64,000 nt of DNA from Pomphorhynchus laevis (taxonomy: Eukaryota > Acanthocephala > Palaeacanthocephala > Echinorhynchida > Pomphorhynchidae), in assembly GCA_012934845.2 (NCBI GenBank), contig WNNJ02002922.1:1-64000 (forward strand), in the 5' to 3' direction. Made by a program: the position numbers and the translations under genes. Below, one piece after another: positions 1 to 9,654 of the stretch. Below the pieces are notes generated by a model, which ran no database searches, was not told where the DNA came from, and saw only the letters and a list, made by a program, of their open reading frames with translations. The first letter of the stretch is position 1. The number at the start of each line of letters is the position of its first letter.

Positions 1-99
1 TATATATAAACTAACATTTACACAATATAAACTACCATTATATATATAATCGTTGATTTTGTATATAATCGTATATAATTTATATATCATCGTTGATTT

Positions 100-240
100 T
101 GCCAAAAACCGGAGTTTGATTACATGCAGAGCAGACTTCCTTATCACTCCTAGACGAGCTGATGGTAGCCGGCAGCACTCATCAGTAGAGTGAACTACCA
201 TCAGTCGTTTCGGCTGCCTTGTGATATATTTAAAAGGCAT
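100..240 (-). repeat. Short repeat, family 1, copy a
   Basis: First of at least six copies of a short dispersed repeat. The others are near 458-600, 18957-19320 (two copies head to head), 19455-19600 and 20060-20230, with a stub near 53630. Copies share a left flank reading CCAAAAACCGGAGTT (here and in the 458 and 19455 copies), the word TCTAGACGA, and a right part ending in GGCTGCCTTGT. The minus strand contains a hammerhead-like core, annotated separately at 144-218. No coding capacity. The repeat may be a PLE pseudo-LTR or a non-autonomous relative, but no open reading frame ties it to one. Confidence 0.8.
144..218 (-). ncRNA. Hammerhead-like ribozyme core, permuted strand order (copy a)
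   Basis: Read 5' to 3' on the minus strand there are three conserved blocks. Block B is GGCAGCCGAAACGA (stem II strand, GAAA, stem III strand). Block A is CACTCTACTGATGAGTGCTGCC (22 nt in total; stem I strand, CTGATGA at 179-185, stem II strand). Block C is CAGCTCGTCTAGGAGTGA (stem III strand, TC at 153-154, stem I strand). GGCAGC pairs with GCTGCC. CGA plus CTGATGGTAG pairs with CTACCATCAG plus TCG, leaving one bulged C. TCACTCTA pairs with TAGGAGTGA with one bulge. All catalytic-core bases of a hammerhead are present. The order B-A-C is not a circular permutation of the standard A-B-C. Activity is not shown. Confidence 0.6.
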
Positions 241-457
241 CTCCGAGAATTTGCTAACGTAGTAGCATGGGCATAGCCTCTTTAAAATGACAACGTGCTT
301 TCCGGATCATCCTGATTTTATTTGGCAGGAATTTTAATTGCTGTCACTGCTTGCTTTCTCACAGGATCCCTTTGTCGGATACGTTTTTATAATTTAATCG
401 CAGAATGTGTAAAACTGTGCTCCGGGAGTTAAAACGCTTCAATTTCATAATCGTACA

Positions 458-600
458 CGTTGCCAAAAACCGGAGTTCGATTACATACAGAGCAGACTTT
501 CTTATCATCCCTAGACGATCTGATGGTAGCCGGTATCACTCATTAGTAGAGTGAACTACCATTAGCCGTTTCGGCTGCCTTGTTATATATCACTATGTTT
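458..600 (-). repeat. Short repeat, family 1, copy b (decayed core)
   Basis: Second copy, in the same orientation as the one at 100-240 and about 360 bp from it. The hammerhead-like region is at 503-579. Block B (GGCAGCCGAAACGG) and block C (GATCGTCTAGGGATGA) are recognisable. Block A reads CTAATGA instead of CTGATGA, and its stem II strand is GATACC, which no longer matches GGCAGC. The long stem-III extension (TAATGGTAG against CTACCATCA) survives. This copy is probably dead as RNA. On the minus strand it lies 5' of copy a, so the two form a tandem pair. Confidence 0.75.
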
Positions 601-1570
601 TCCTCACAATGAGGCATAAACACCAGGCAGCATTCTACATATCCTCATCAGACCAAGAAATATAACCGAATTATTCTCACAATATTCAAAGTCGCTACGT
701 ATGCCCAAAATTGAGCTTATGCTAAATTCCATCCGATGATTCAGATTAAAGGGAGTTCTGTTTTTCGAGCTTTTAACACTGTTTTAACCTGTGTTAAGGT
801 GCCTATGGATTATTATTGTAGTCACGGTACTGATGAACTCCGTTACAGCGAAACGCTTCATTGTATTATATATACCGGTATATCAGTTAATAATTTGTTT
901 TTACCTTTAATCATTTCTGACAACTTACCTAAGGCTGTATTGTATTCAAATACTACGACGAGTGCATTTATATTAGGTCTAATTGATTTTATTGATTAGG
1001 TCCAAATCTTGTTTCTCGAGATATTCTTTCTTTTATCCGATATATTTGAACTCTTCTGTATCCAAGCTTAACGAGGTTCGATTGCAAAGCACATTAAATG
1101 ACAATTACGTAAACTTTTATTATTCGATATTTTACAGATGCGCCGTGTTTCATTTTTTTTATCAGATTCCCCTTTATTGCTGCATATGCATTTGAGAAGG
1201 GCAAACTATTCAGCTATATACAATTTTATAATTATTTTTAATTTTAATGAGAACTATTTACGATTTAACCACGGCACATTACATCGTCTACTTCCCTTAA
1301 TTATCTTATAAGTATTACCACGTTGTGATAATAACGGAATGTTGTAATTCCTCATTCCATCGAATTATTATTGGCATTAACTATTGAAAGATGATCATTA
1401 ACAATTTAAACGTTTTTAATAAAAATCTTACAATAATATCTCTAGAAACTGCATTGCCTGATATGTTCTCCGTCATAAATGTATCAGTTAATTTTGTCGA
1501 TTTAATTTTGTATCGACAATATTATTGTGTTTAATTTTTAGTTATTTGCTTAATCTTTGCTGAATTGCAG
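600..1570. other. No convincing gene; upstream of the acidic-protein exons
   Basis: AT-rich sequence between the family-1 repeats and the first supported exon. Two open stretches (736-999 and 983-1195) have no recognisable domain and no splice or codon pattern that I trust. Earlier exons or introns of the gene at 1571-2138 should lie here or outside the window, because that exon begins after a clean acceptor (TTGCAG at 1565-1570). I see nothing else. Confidence 0.4.
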
Positions 1571-2138
1571 AATTCGCCTCAATAAGCGTCGTAAACAGAA
1601 GAGCAAAATAATGAATGCAGAAATGTACGTACAATATCGTCCACTATCGGAGCGAGAAATGCAACGACAGGTATAATTTAAGTAAAATAAATGTTAAGTT
1701 GAATTTTTCTCTTGTAAGGAACGCAGAATGAAAGAGTTGTCAAGTAGTATCAATAGGCCATATGATTCAGATGAAGATTTAGACGAAGATGAAAGCGGCG
1801 AGGAAGAAGTCATGCAATTCCAGGATAATGATGATAATCCAACATCTGTTGACGCAGATATCAATCAATATTTGGATATAAACGATCATTCAGAGCCTGT
1901 AGAAGAAGATCCTGTACAACACTCGGATAAGGACAGTAATCCGGTGATTTCGGCGGATGATGATCCAGGATTTGGACAATTTTACGAAAACAGTAATAAT
2001 GATGACGATATATTTGCAGATCCGAACTCAAAGAGTGAAGGGATAAGCGAGATATCAGATCGTGAAGACATAAATGAGAAAGACACTGACGACATACAGT
2101 CGCCTCTCATCTCTCAAAGTGATCTTGACAGTAATTAA
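1571..2138 (+). CDS. 3' exons of a gene for a highly acidic protein
   Basis: Two exons can be joined: 1571-1670 and 1719-2138, with a 48-bp GT-AG intron at 1671-1718 whose 3' end has a pyrimidine run and AAG. The frame is continuous across the junction. The first exon gives a basic segment (IRLNKRRKQKSK) followed by YRPLSEREMQRQ. The second continues ERRMKELSSSINRPYDSDED and then becomes a long Asp/Glu/Ser/Asn-rich tail ending at a stop at 2136-2138. A possible polyadenylation signal AATAAA lies at 2193-2198. The 5' part of the gene is not identified, so length and start are unknown. A basic helix-prone block followed by an acidic tail is common in nuclear and chromatin proteins, but I do not recognise the family and assign no function. 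Confidence 0.65.
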
Positions 2139-2192
2139 GTGAGATATTCTAATTAAAAGACAATACTTTCGAGTTCCTATCGCCTTTTTGTA

Positions 2193-2198
2193 AATAAA
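2193..2198 (+). promoter_or_regulatory. Candidate poly(A) signal
   Basis: AATAAA 55 bp after the stop codon of the acidic-protein gene, in an AT-rich context. In such DNA the hexamer occurs often by chance; position after the stop is the only support. Confidence 0.4.
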
Positions 2199-2796
2199 AA
2201 TAGTTGTATAATTCATTATTTAATTCATTCACAGTAGCAATAATATTTACAAAGAATTAAGAGATTGAATGATTCTAAGCTTCATCGTTTCTAAACTGTC
2301 GTATTCTCGACATGTCATGCTGGTATTATAAACTTCGAGACTGATATTGTTAAAGCTGCTGTTCAAAAATTCCTATGGTGCAAACTGTATATCAGCTATT
2401 TACAGCAACTTCCCGTTGCTGCTAAGCTTACGATTTTAGCGACTAGCAACAATGGGAAACACTGATCCAATTACATCCGTGGGTTGGGTTGTCATATCAC
2501 AATCAGCTAAAACAGCATCATCAAAAAATTAGCAATCCTGCTATTTACAGAAAAAAACATAAATTTTCAAAATATAATTTAATTTATAGTATAACATTCG
2601 ATAAAATAATAAAATATCTAATATTTATGAAATATTTTATTTAATTTATAATATAATTTAATTTAATTCTATATAATATATATTTATAATATAATATATA
2701 ATTTTAAATATTATATATAATAAATATATTAAATATTTAGACACAACATTTTAAAATGTAGATTTTAAAATATTTAATATTTATAGTGGCAGGTGT

Positions 2797-3330
2797 TTGG
2801 CTTCGGACTTCACCTGCCCAGACACCTTATCACCGAGTCATCTAAATGAAGCTGTGATCACACCGGGAGCGGTAGCTAGTGGAGTAGAGGACAAGAAACG
2901 CAGCAAATACTCCTTCCTGACACCGATCTACAATTTTGTGCCGGTCGCCGCGGAAACGCTTGGTGCGTTGGGCCCAGATGCGGAAGGTCTAATGCACGAA
3001 ATAGGTCGGCGGATAGCAGCAGTGACCGGGAGCGGTAGCCAGTGGAGCATAGGACAAGAAACGCAGCAAATACTCCTTCCTGACACCGATCTACAATTTT
3101 GTGCCGGTCGCCGCGGAAACGCTTGGTGCGTTGGGCCCAGATGCGGAAGGTCTAATGCACGAAATAGGTCGGCGGATAGCAGCAGTGACCGGAGAGCGGC
3201 GGTCCACGGATTTCTTGCTGCAGAGGCTGAGCGTTGCCATCAACGCGGTAACGCTAGTTGCGTTCTGGGCACGGTTGAGGGGACGAGCGATAGTCAAGAC
3301 TTGGACACAATTTATTATTTGTAATTTTTG
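2797..3330 (+). mobile_element. GC-rich retroelement C-terminal scrap with a 163-bp tandem duplication
   Basis: A GC-rich island in AT-rich DNA. One frame reads FVPVAAETLGALGPDAEGLM, then EIGRRIAAVTGERRST and FLLQRLSVAI. This resembles the C-terminal tail seen in many invertebrate retroelement polyproteins (pattern F-P-A-ETLG, then GRR, TG, FL-QRLS-AI). I recall this only as a pattern and the clade is not certain. A 163-bp unit is tandemly duplicated: ACCGGGAGCGG starts at 2862 and again at 3025, with a third partial start at 3188. The tail is followed by AT-rich DNA at 3320. It is a fragment without reverse transcriptase. Confidence 0.5.
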
Positions 3331-4310
3331 TTTTTGTTTTTTTGAAAAATAATAAATATTTATAGTAAAATATTTGATTTAATTTATAAAATAATTTAAT
3401 TTAATTCTAAATAAAATAATATATAATATATTAATATATATAATTAAACCTTGATTTAGACACTATGCGATTATATTGGTATAACGCTAGTCATTATATG
3501 CAACTGAAGGTAAATTAAAGTAATATCAATTAAAGAAATATCAATTCAGCAAGTAATTTAAGTTGCGTGATTAACAAATGCGAAAGACTCTAGAGACATC
3601 TTCATGCGAATAAAAAATGCCATGCAGGTGTGATTTTATATTGATTATACATTAATGAAAGAGCATTATATTTAATAAATAATATATTAAAATTATATAT
3701 ATATCATTAATCTAATATACATACGCATGGATATTACAATGTTTATAAGCCTGCATAATATGAAAGCACGTCTGGTGAAATGCCTTTAAATACGCTATCG
3801 ATAGACTTTCTATAAGTGTTTTTTAAAAGATTGTTAGATGTACTAGTATTTTGGTAGGTCTTATTTAAAAGCCACTATGGTAATCATAAGATACAAATTC
3901 TGGCAAATGTCTGTCCTATTGAACCATTACGATCATTATACAGAACAACACGATTAATCGTAAAAACGATAATATATCATTCGCAAGGATTGTTAATTTT
4001 ATTAGGCGTCTACTAAGAATTATCTGCTAAAATAACATTTGATTAAATCATAACTGAATATTTTTATCATACTCTACAAAATTGAACATTTATAATTAGA
4101 TTGTAAACAATTTCACTCTATTATACGCATTATATTAATTGTATTTTAATATAAATTTGATGTGTTGTGTCGAGGATCAGGCAACGAATCCTGTTAGTGT
4201 AATATTTGTTTTATACTACATTTTATCTTTATTTTGAAGAATATATATATATTTTACAGTTCAAAGCCTTTAGCTAATAATATTAGTTTATCATTCTGTA
4301 AATTAACGGC
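3330..4310. other. AT-rich stretch without a gene
   Basis: Low-complexity A/T sequence with scattered TATA runs. No coding frame, no tRNA and no repeat unit that I can follow. Confidence 0.5.
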
Positions 4311-4400
4311 TACGATGGAACTGTTATGTTATCAGGTTTCGTACCTGTCCATAGACCCAATACAGTGCAGGCAATTACATGCAAATGACGTATTTTAAAA
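4310..4400 (-). repeat. PLE terminal motif (family 2), diverged copy
   Basis: On the minus strand: GCATGTAATTG, then TGTATTGGGTC, TATGGACAGGTACGAAACCTG, ATAACATAACAG and TTCCAT. It matches the PLE end motif at 40864-40930 in order and spacing. The stem pair TATGGA/TTCCAT differs in sequence from the GAGGA/TCCTC pair of the intact copies yet still pairs. The CTGATGA block is changed. No PLE coding sequence is attached on this strand. Confidence 0.45.
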
Positions 4401-4504
4401 TAAAAAGAAAATATAATTAACTTACAACTATAAAATAAAAGATAAAATAAATAAATATAGTTAGAACTTGCTAAATTAAAGGATAACTATATAATGTAAC
4501 TATT

Positions 4505-4975
4505 GATAAAGTAAGTAATAACTTTGTCTTCATATGCAGAAAGCTTTATTATGATATACTAATGAAAGAAGTTAATTCGAATGATTTAAATGTAAATCCA
4601 ACATATGAACGTAGTGAGTTGAGTTTTGAAACAATTATTACAAGTCACTGTTCTATAATGGATAATAAGGGTATAAAAATTGAATAAGATAATAAAACTA
4701 TACCTATATTATATTGGAATCCAAAATTACATAAAAATCCATAAAACCTAGGTTCATATGTAGTGCGTTTAAATGTACATTAAAACCACTTTCTGTCTAT
4801 ATGAATAAAATACTTAAAGTAATTAAAGCACATTTTAAAAAATATCGCAAGGTAATCGAAATTAATACTGATGTAAAACACTATATCAGTATTCTACAAA
4901 AGAATTTTTAGCACAAAAGAAATAAATTTTCAAAATATAATAATAAGGATTGTGTTAAGAACTATATAATCAATA
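4505..4975 (+). mobile_element. PLE reverse-transcriptase fragment
   Basis: Closely resembles 43430-43860 of the PLE described below: the frame reads KLYYDILMKEVNSNDLNVNP, then YERSELSFETIITSHCSIMD and PILYWNPKLHKN, followed by the segment with MNKILKVIKAHFKKY. It covers the N-terminal fingers part of the reverse transcriptase only. Truncated at both ends and broken; a fossil scrap. Confidence 0.75.
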
Positions 4976-5165
4976 AAAAGTTTTAAAATGAAAAACATGA
5001 AGAAAAAGAAAACAGAAAAAGTCACTTTAGTCGTTAATTAAGTCTTAATTGTGTCATGATCTTAGGTCCACAGGGATCTGAGCCCTCCAGTCAATTTAAC
5101 ATACCGCTCTCCGACTAAACCACCAGAGGTCTTTCACTCCCGGAAGAATCCAATCGAGGCGGACT

Positions 5166-6250
5166 ATGCTCTCCTTTCGAAATTTGAATATATATACATA
5201 TATACGTAAACTAGTAAACCGACATTTCAGACGAAATAGGATTCGAAAAACTGACATGGATAACGCACACACTAACCTTACGAATGTAAATTTGAGTCAA
5301 CCACAGAGAGAAATTTTGGATTTAGGTTTAAACTACAATATATGTCCACGTGAGTTTTCATGCATTAATCTAACGAACGGTCTACGAAAAATTGCAACTG
5401 AAAGCTTCAAGAATATACACAACCCCCGAGCAACGTATAAGTTTGACTAACAACTTTGGGAAATAGCGTTATGAGGATTTTTTAAAAAATTCTGCATAAC
5501 TGAGAATTATGAAATAATGCAGCGAGCCTGATATACACGAGATTCAGATCAAAAACCTTAAAAACATTTAAAAAAACCGAGGCTTCGTTAAACATGAAAT
5601 TTTGGGCGGAATCCAAAAAGCCAGACAAAAAAATCACTTATCAAAATTTAAAAACACTCAATTATCTAAACTACTGAAAGTAATGAATGAAATCAAAAAT
5701 AAAATTAATTAGTTATATAACTATTAGTTACGCCTTACCACCCAACGGAAAAACATATCAAGAAATGCATAAGAAAACGTTATCGGATATCCAATAGATA
5801 TATTATAAGCTAACAATAAGATTAGTCAACACATAATAAATGATAAAAGGGCTTTAAGTTTAACTGAAAGCATTAAAATCAATATAAAAGATGTTTACGA
5901 AAAAGATGTAAATGTTGAACGCAATTAAAAAAAAGCAATCAATTTATAACGTTATAGGTGAAGTTAATTGCATCACCAAAGACATTAAACATTTAACAAA
6001 TTGTCAACACTGTGACCTTCAATATGTTAGATAAACTAGACAAAGATTAAGCGAACGTTTAAATAACCGCCGTGCGGATATTAAAAACAAAACACCACAA
6101 GATGCGATAATTGAACATTGTGTAACAAAACACTCTAATTACCGATTGCTTTAACTATATATTTACCAAAAAATACCGGCAACCATAAGATGATAAAGTT
6201 TATTGAACAACAATTGATCGGTCAACTTATGTGCGACTCACAATTGGAAT
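5166..6250 (+). mobile_element. Second PLE type, N- and C-terminal remnants
   Basis: The left part (5166-5450) is open and includes LSQPQREILDLGLNYNICP, like the N-terminal start of Penelope-type proteins. The right part (about 5940-6150) shows CQHCDLQYVR, then TRQRLSERLNNRRADIKNK and IIEHCVTKHSN, the pattern of a PLE GIY-YIG endonuclease with the endonuclease at the C-terminus. The reverse transcriptase between them is essentially missing. The sequence is unlike the abundant PLE family of this window, so it is a different lineage with the standard domain order. Broken at many places. Confidence 0.55.
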
Positions 6251-6429
6251 ACATCATTTTTTTCAAATGGCAAGACGTAACTTGAGTTCAGCTTTTTTTC
6301 TTCTTTTTGTCTCTGTTCCTGATTTGATTTTTTATTTTTACGATGTTTTAGTGAAAAATAATGTAAAAAAGGGAAACACCTAATATATTCTGTACTAGTT
6401 TACTTATCACATATATTGCATATTTGTAT

Positions 6430-7230
6430 TCAAATAATGGATCAAAGTTATCAATTTAACAAGAATTTAACTTTATAACGGCTATCTAACAAAAATTAAA
6501 CCTTCAAGTAAATGTAAATATACGGATAAAATTGAATTAATAGAATCCTTGAATATTTTGATAAATCAAAATTACTTAAAAGTAAGGACATCTATATTTA
6601 GACAAGTAAAAGGTGTTCCAATGGGTGGTAATAGTAGCCCAATTATAACTGACTTGTTTTGAAGCTTTATAGAGTGTGAATTTGTTCCTAACTGCGAAAA
6701 AAATAAATCTAAACTATATAAAGATATAAAATATATGTTTCGATATATGAAATACTTTACGCAACTAAAATTCCCTTTAAAAATGTAAGGTTATCGAAAT
6801 TAATGTATTTAAATTAATGTAAATCCAACATATGAACGTAGTGAGTTGAGTTTTGAAACAATTATTACAAGTCACTGTTCTATAATGGATAAAAAGGGTA
6901 TAAAGGTTGAATCATATAATAAAAATATACCTATATTATATTGGAATCCAAAATTACATAAAAATCCAATAAAACCTAGGTTCATATATAGTGCGTTTAA
7001 ATGTACATTAAAACCACTTTCTGTCTATATGAATAAAATGCTTAAAGTAATTAAAGCACACTTCAAAAAATATTGCAAGGTAATCGAAATTAATACTGGT
7101 ATAAAACACTATATTAGTATTCTACAAAAGAATTTTTAGAACAAAAGGAATAAATTTTCAGAATATAAATACATACGATTTTAGTACGCTTTATACATAT
7201 TTATATTAAGGAAATATAAAAAAACGTTAT
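6430..7230 (+). mobile_element. Two rearranged PLE reverse-transcriptase fragments
   Basis: 6477-6790 corresponds to the palm region of the PLE at 42785-44720 and carries RQVKGVPMGGNSSPII, the motif before the catalytic loop. 6795-7220 corresponds to an earlier part of the same protein (YERSELSFETIITSHCSIMD, PILYWNPKLHKNPIKPRF). The order is therefore reversed relative to the intact element, which shows two separate insertions or a rearrangement. Both are broken. Confidence 0.75.
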
Positions 7231-7239
7231 AAAAATTAG

Positions 7240-9215
7240 CTTATCTGATTGTGCTTAACTTGAACTATGTTTTTAGTCAGAAATGATTTAACTAGTCGGA
7301 AATGTCGACAAGTGCGTCTACAACGTAAAATTTATAAGTGCTTTGGGATATATGATCTCAGAATGACGAATTAGCCCAGATCCTGAAAGGACGCGGTGCC
7401 TGCTCGATATAAAACCACCAACCTCAACACCTGAACTAAAAAAGACTGCTTAGACTATTCGCACATTACTCGCGATGGATCCCGAAATTTTCCGAAATGA
7501 TACGTCCTCTATTAACCGCCACAGTATTCCCATTATCAAATGAGCAGATATACACATGCGATGCCGTTCGACATAAAATTTCTGATTAAATTCTCGTAAC
7601 CGTCAAAGAAGGTTCTCTGTTGACAGTCGAAACCAACGTCTAATCACACAATTGCGGCAGTATTGTCACAAGAGGGAATGCCCATCGCGTTCAAGTCGAA
7701 AACCTTACATGGAGCAACGAAAAATTACTCGGCCGTCAAAAAAAGCGCTGGCTATCGTCGAGACACTGAAGAAGTTGCGTCATTCTATGATTGGTCGCCA
7801 TTCCTGCTTGATCACAGATTAGAAAAGCGTATCGTACATTTTTGACACTAAACATAAAAATGAGATCAAAAATGAAAAAATGATTCGTTGGTGTATTAAG
7901 CTTGCAACATTTAGTTTTGATGTAAGTTACGGAACTGGGATCCACAATCTAACTGCCGATGTCCTCTCACGGGCTACATGTTCTGCTGTGATAGATATAT
8001 TACTATTAAAAGAAATACACGAATCATTATGACATCCAGGCATAGCAAGACTTTTTCATTACGCAAAAATAAGAAATTTGACTTATTATATGGAATACGT
8101 TCGTCGACTAATTATAGAATGCAGTGTATGTTCAATGATGAAACCCAGACTCTACAAATTACCATATGCACACATGATAAGATCATCGAAACCCTTCGAG
8201 AGACTGTCAATTGACTTTAAAGGCCCTCTTCATCTGCATTGCGAAATAGATATATACTTGCCATCATCGACGAATTTTCGCGATTTCCATTCGGATTTAC
8301 ATGTCCCGATACATCTAGTTCCACAGTCAAACGTTGTTCGGAACAGCTCTTTTACATGTTTGAGCTACTGTCATTCGTGCATTCTGATCGTGGTACTGGG
8401 TTAGTATCGGCTGATCTCAAAGCCAACCTTACGCGTCTTGATATCGCAAGTAGCCACAGTAGCTTTTATTACCCAACTGGTAATGGGCAGGTTGAACGAT
8501 ACAACGGGATTATATGGAAATGCATAGAGTTGGACCTGGTACCTCACAAACGTGAAATTTCGCATTGGGAGCAATCTATTCCTCGAGCCTTACATGCAGT
8601 ACGTTCACTCCTATGCACAGAGATGAACTAAACTCCACATTATCGATTTCTGTCTTTCCAAAGAAAGACACCGTATGGCCAAAGTATTCTGAATTTGCTA
8701 AGCACGACTGGTTCAGTCGTCACGCGTAAACATAAAGTCCATAGCAAGTACGATCCATCCACGGAAGTGGTTCAATTAGTAAGTAGTAACCTTTATGATG
8801 CTAATATGAGATGTTAAAATGGCAGGGAATGTTTAGTTTCGGAAAAACATCTTTAGCCATATCCGCAGACCTCATTCGACGAGGCACGTGCTGAATTACC
8901 GCAATTGAGCCAACAACCTCGCATCGATCAAACACGAATGACAAGAGATCCGACAACCACAGAGCAGGCCTAACAAATCAACGGCACTGAGAAGAATCAA
9001 GATAATGAAAACGAACAATTAGTGTCTGATCAAACGATAAACATCAATAACCAAAACGAAGCCAATGCTCAATCACTTAGATACATGACCAACAGATTGT
9101 TTAGATATTCAAGTTGAATAAGACGACCACCATCCTACCGTGAAGATTTCGTTGTGGGGGAGATTGATATGTAGCATTGCGCTTAACTTCAACTATGTTT
9201 TAGATTGTTTAATAA
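7240..9215 (+). mobile_element. Ty3/gypsy LTR retrotransposon fossil
   Basis: Remnant of a Ty3/gypsy-type element. Parts seen in order are a left LTR piece (about 7240-7440), an RNase H region (about 7640-7950) and an integrase core (about 8070-8600). The words TGNGQVERYNG and IIDEFSRFPF mark the integrase. A purine tract with GGGGGAGA follows near 9155, then the start of a right LTR (about 9165-9215) matching the left one over CTTAACTT-AACTATGTTTT. Gag, protease and most of the reverse transcriptase are absent. It is clearly broken, with many disruptions, and looks old. Confidence 0.75.
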
Positions 9216-9310
9216 AACTCTATTTATGTTTCAATATATATGTTATAATAACTATAACGCCTATTTAACAAAAATTAAACAATCAAATAAATATAAATAT
9301 ATGGATAAAA
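9195..9310 (+). mobile_element. Small PLE fragment
   Basis: Matches about 43960-44040 of the PLE: TATATGTTATAATAACTATA, then the segment encoding LTKIKPSSKYKYMDKI in diverged form. It abuts the right LTR remnant of the gypsy fossil. Confidence 0.6.
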
Positions 9311-9319
9311 TTTTTAATA

Positions 9320-9610
9320 ATTGGATAAATAATTATATAATAAGTAATTATAAATAATTGTAATATAAGATTTTAGATAATTTATATAAAGTTAAAATTT
9401 AAAGTTAAAATTTTAAAATAATAGTAAATTTTTATGAATTATCTAATAAATAACAGACGATGTATCAGAATAAGGATTAGAAATTATCCGGAAGAACTGC
9501 TTGTTATAAGGTTTCGGCCTCTATTACTCAATCCAGCATAGCAGCGGGGTCATAATGATGTATTTCCTCTGATGAAATTTGATTATCTAGTATCTTATTC
9601 TAATAAAAAG
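9320..9610 (-). repeat. PLE pseudo-LTR end, minus strand
   Basis: On the minus strand this reads GTCTGTTATTTATTAG and AATTCATAAAAAT preceded by the family-2 motif (CGCTGCTATG, then GAGGCCGAAACC, then AAGCAGTTC) at about 9488-9570. It corresponds to 40840-41000 of the PLE upstream copy. The motif is altered in its CTGATGA and cleavage-strand blocks. Confidence 0.6.
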
Positions 9611-9654
9611 TATTATTTATAAAAAAACGCTTTGATATTAAAAAAAAGGATTTA

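Noticed and set aside
736-1195. Two overlapping open frames of 87 and 70 codons
   Set aside because: No domain, composition typical of random A/T-rich DNA, and no splice sites that join them to the exons at 1571.
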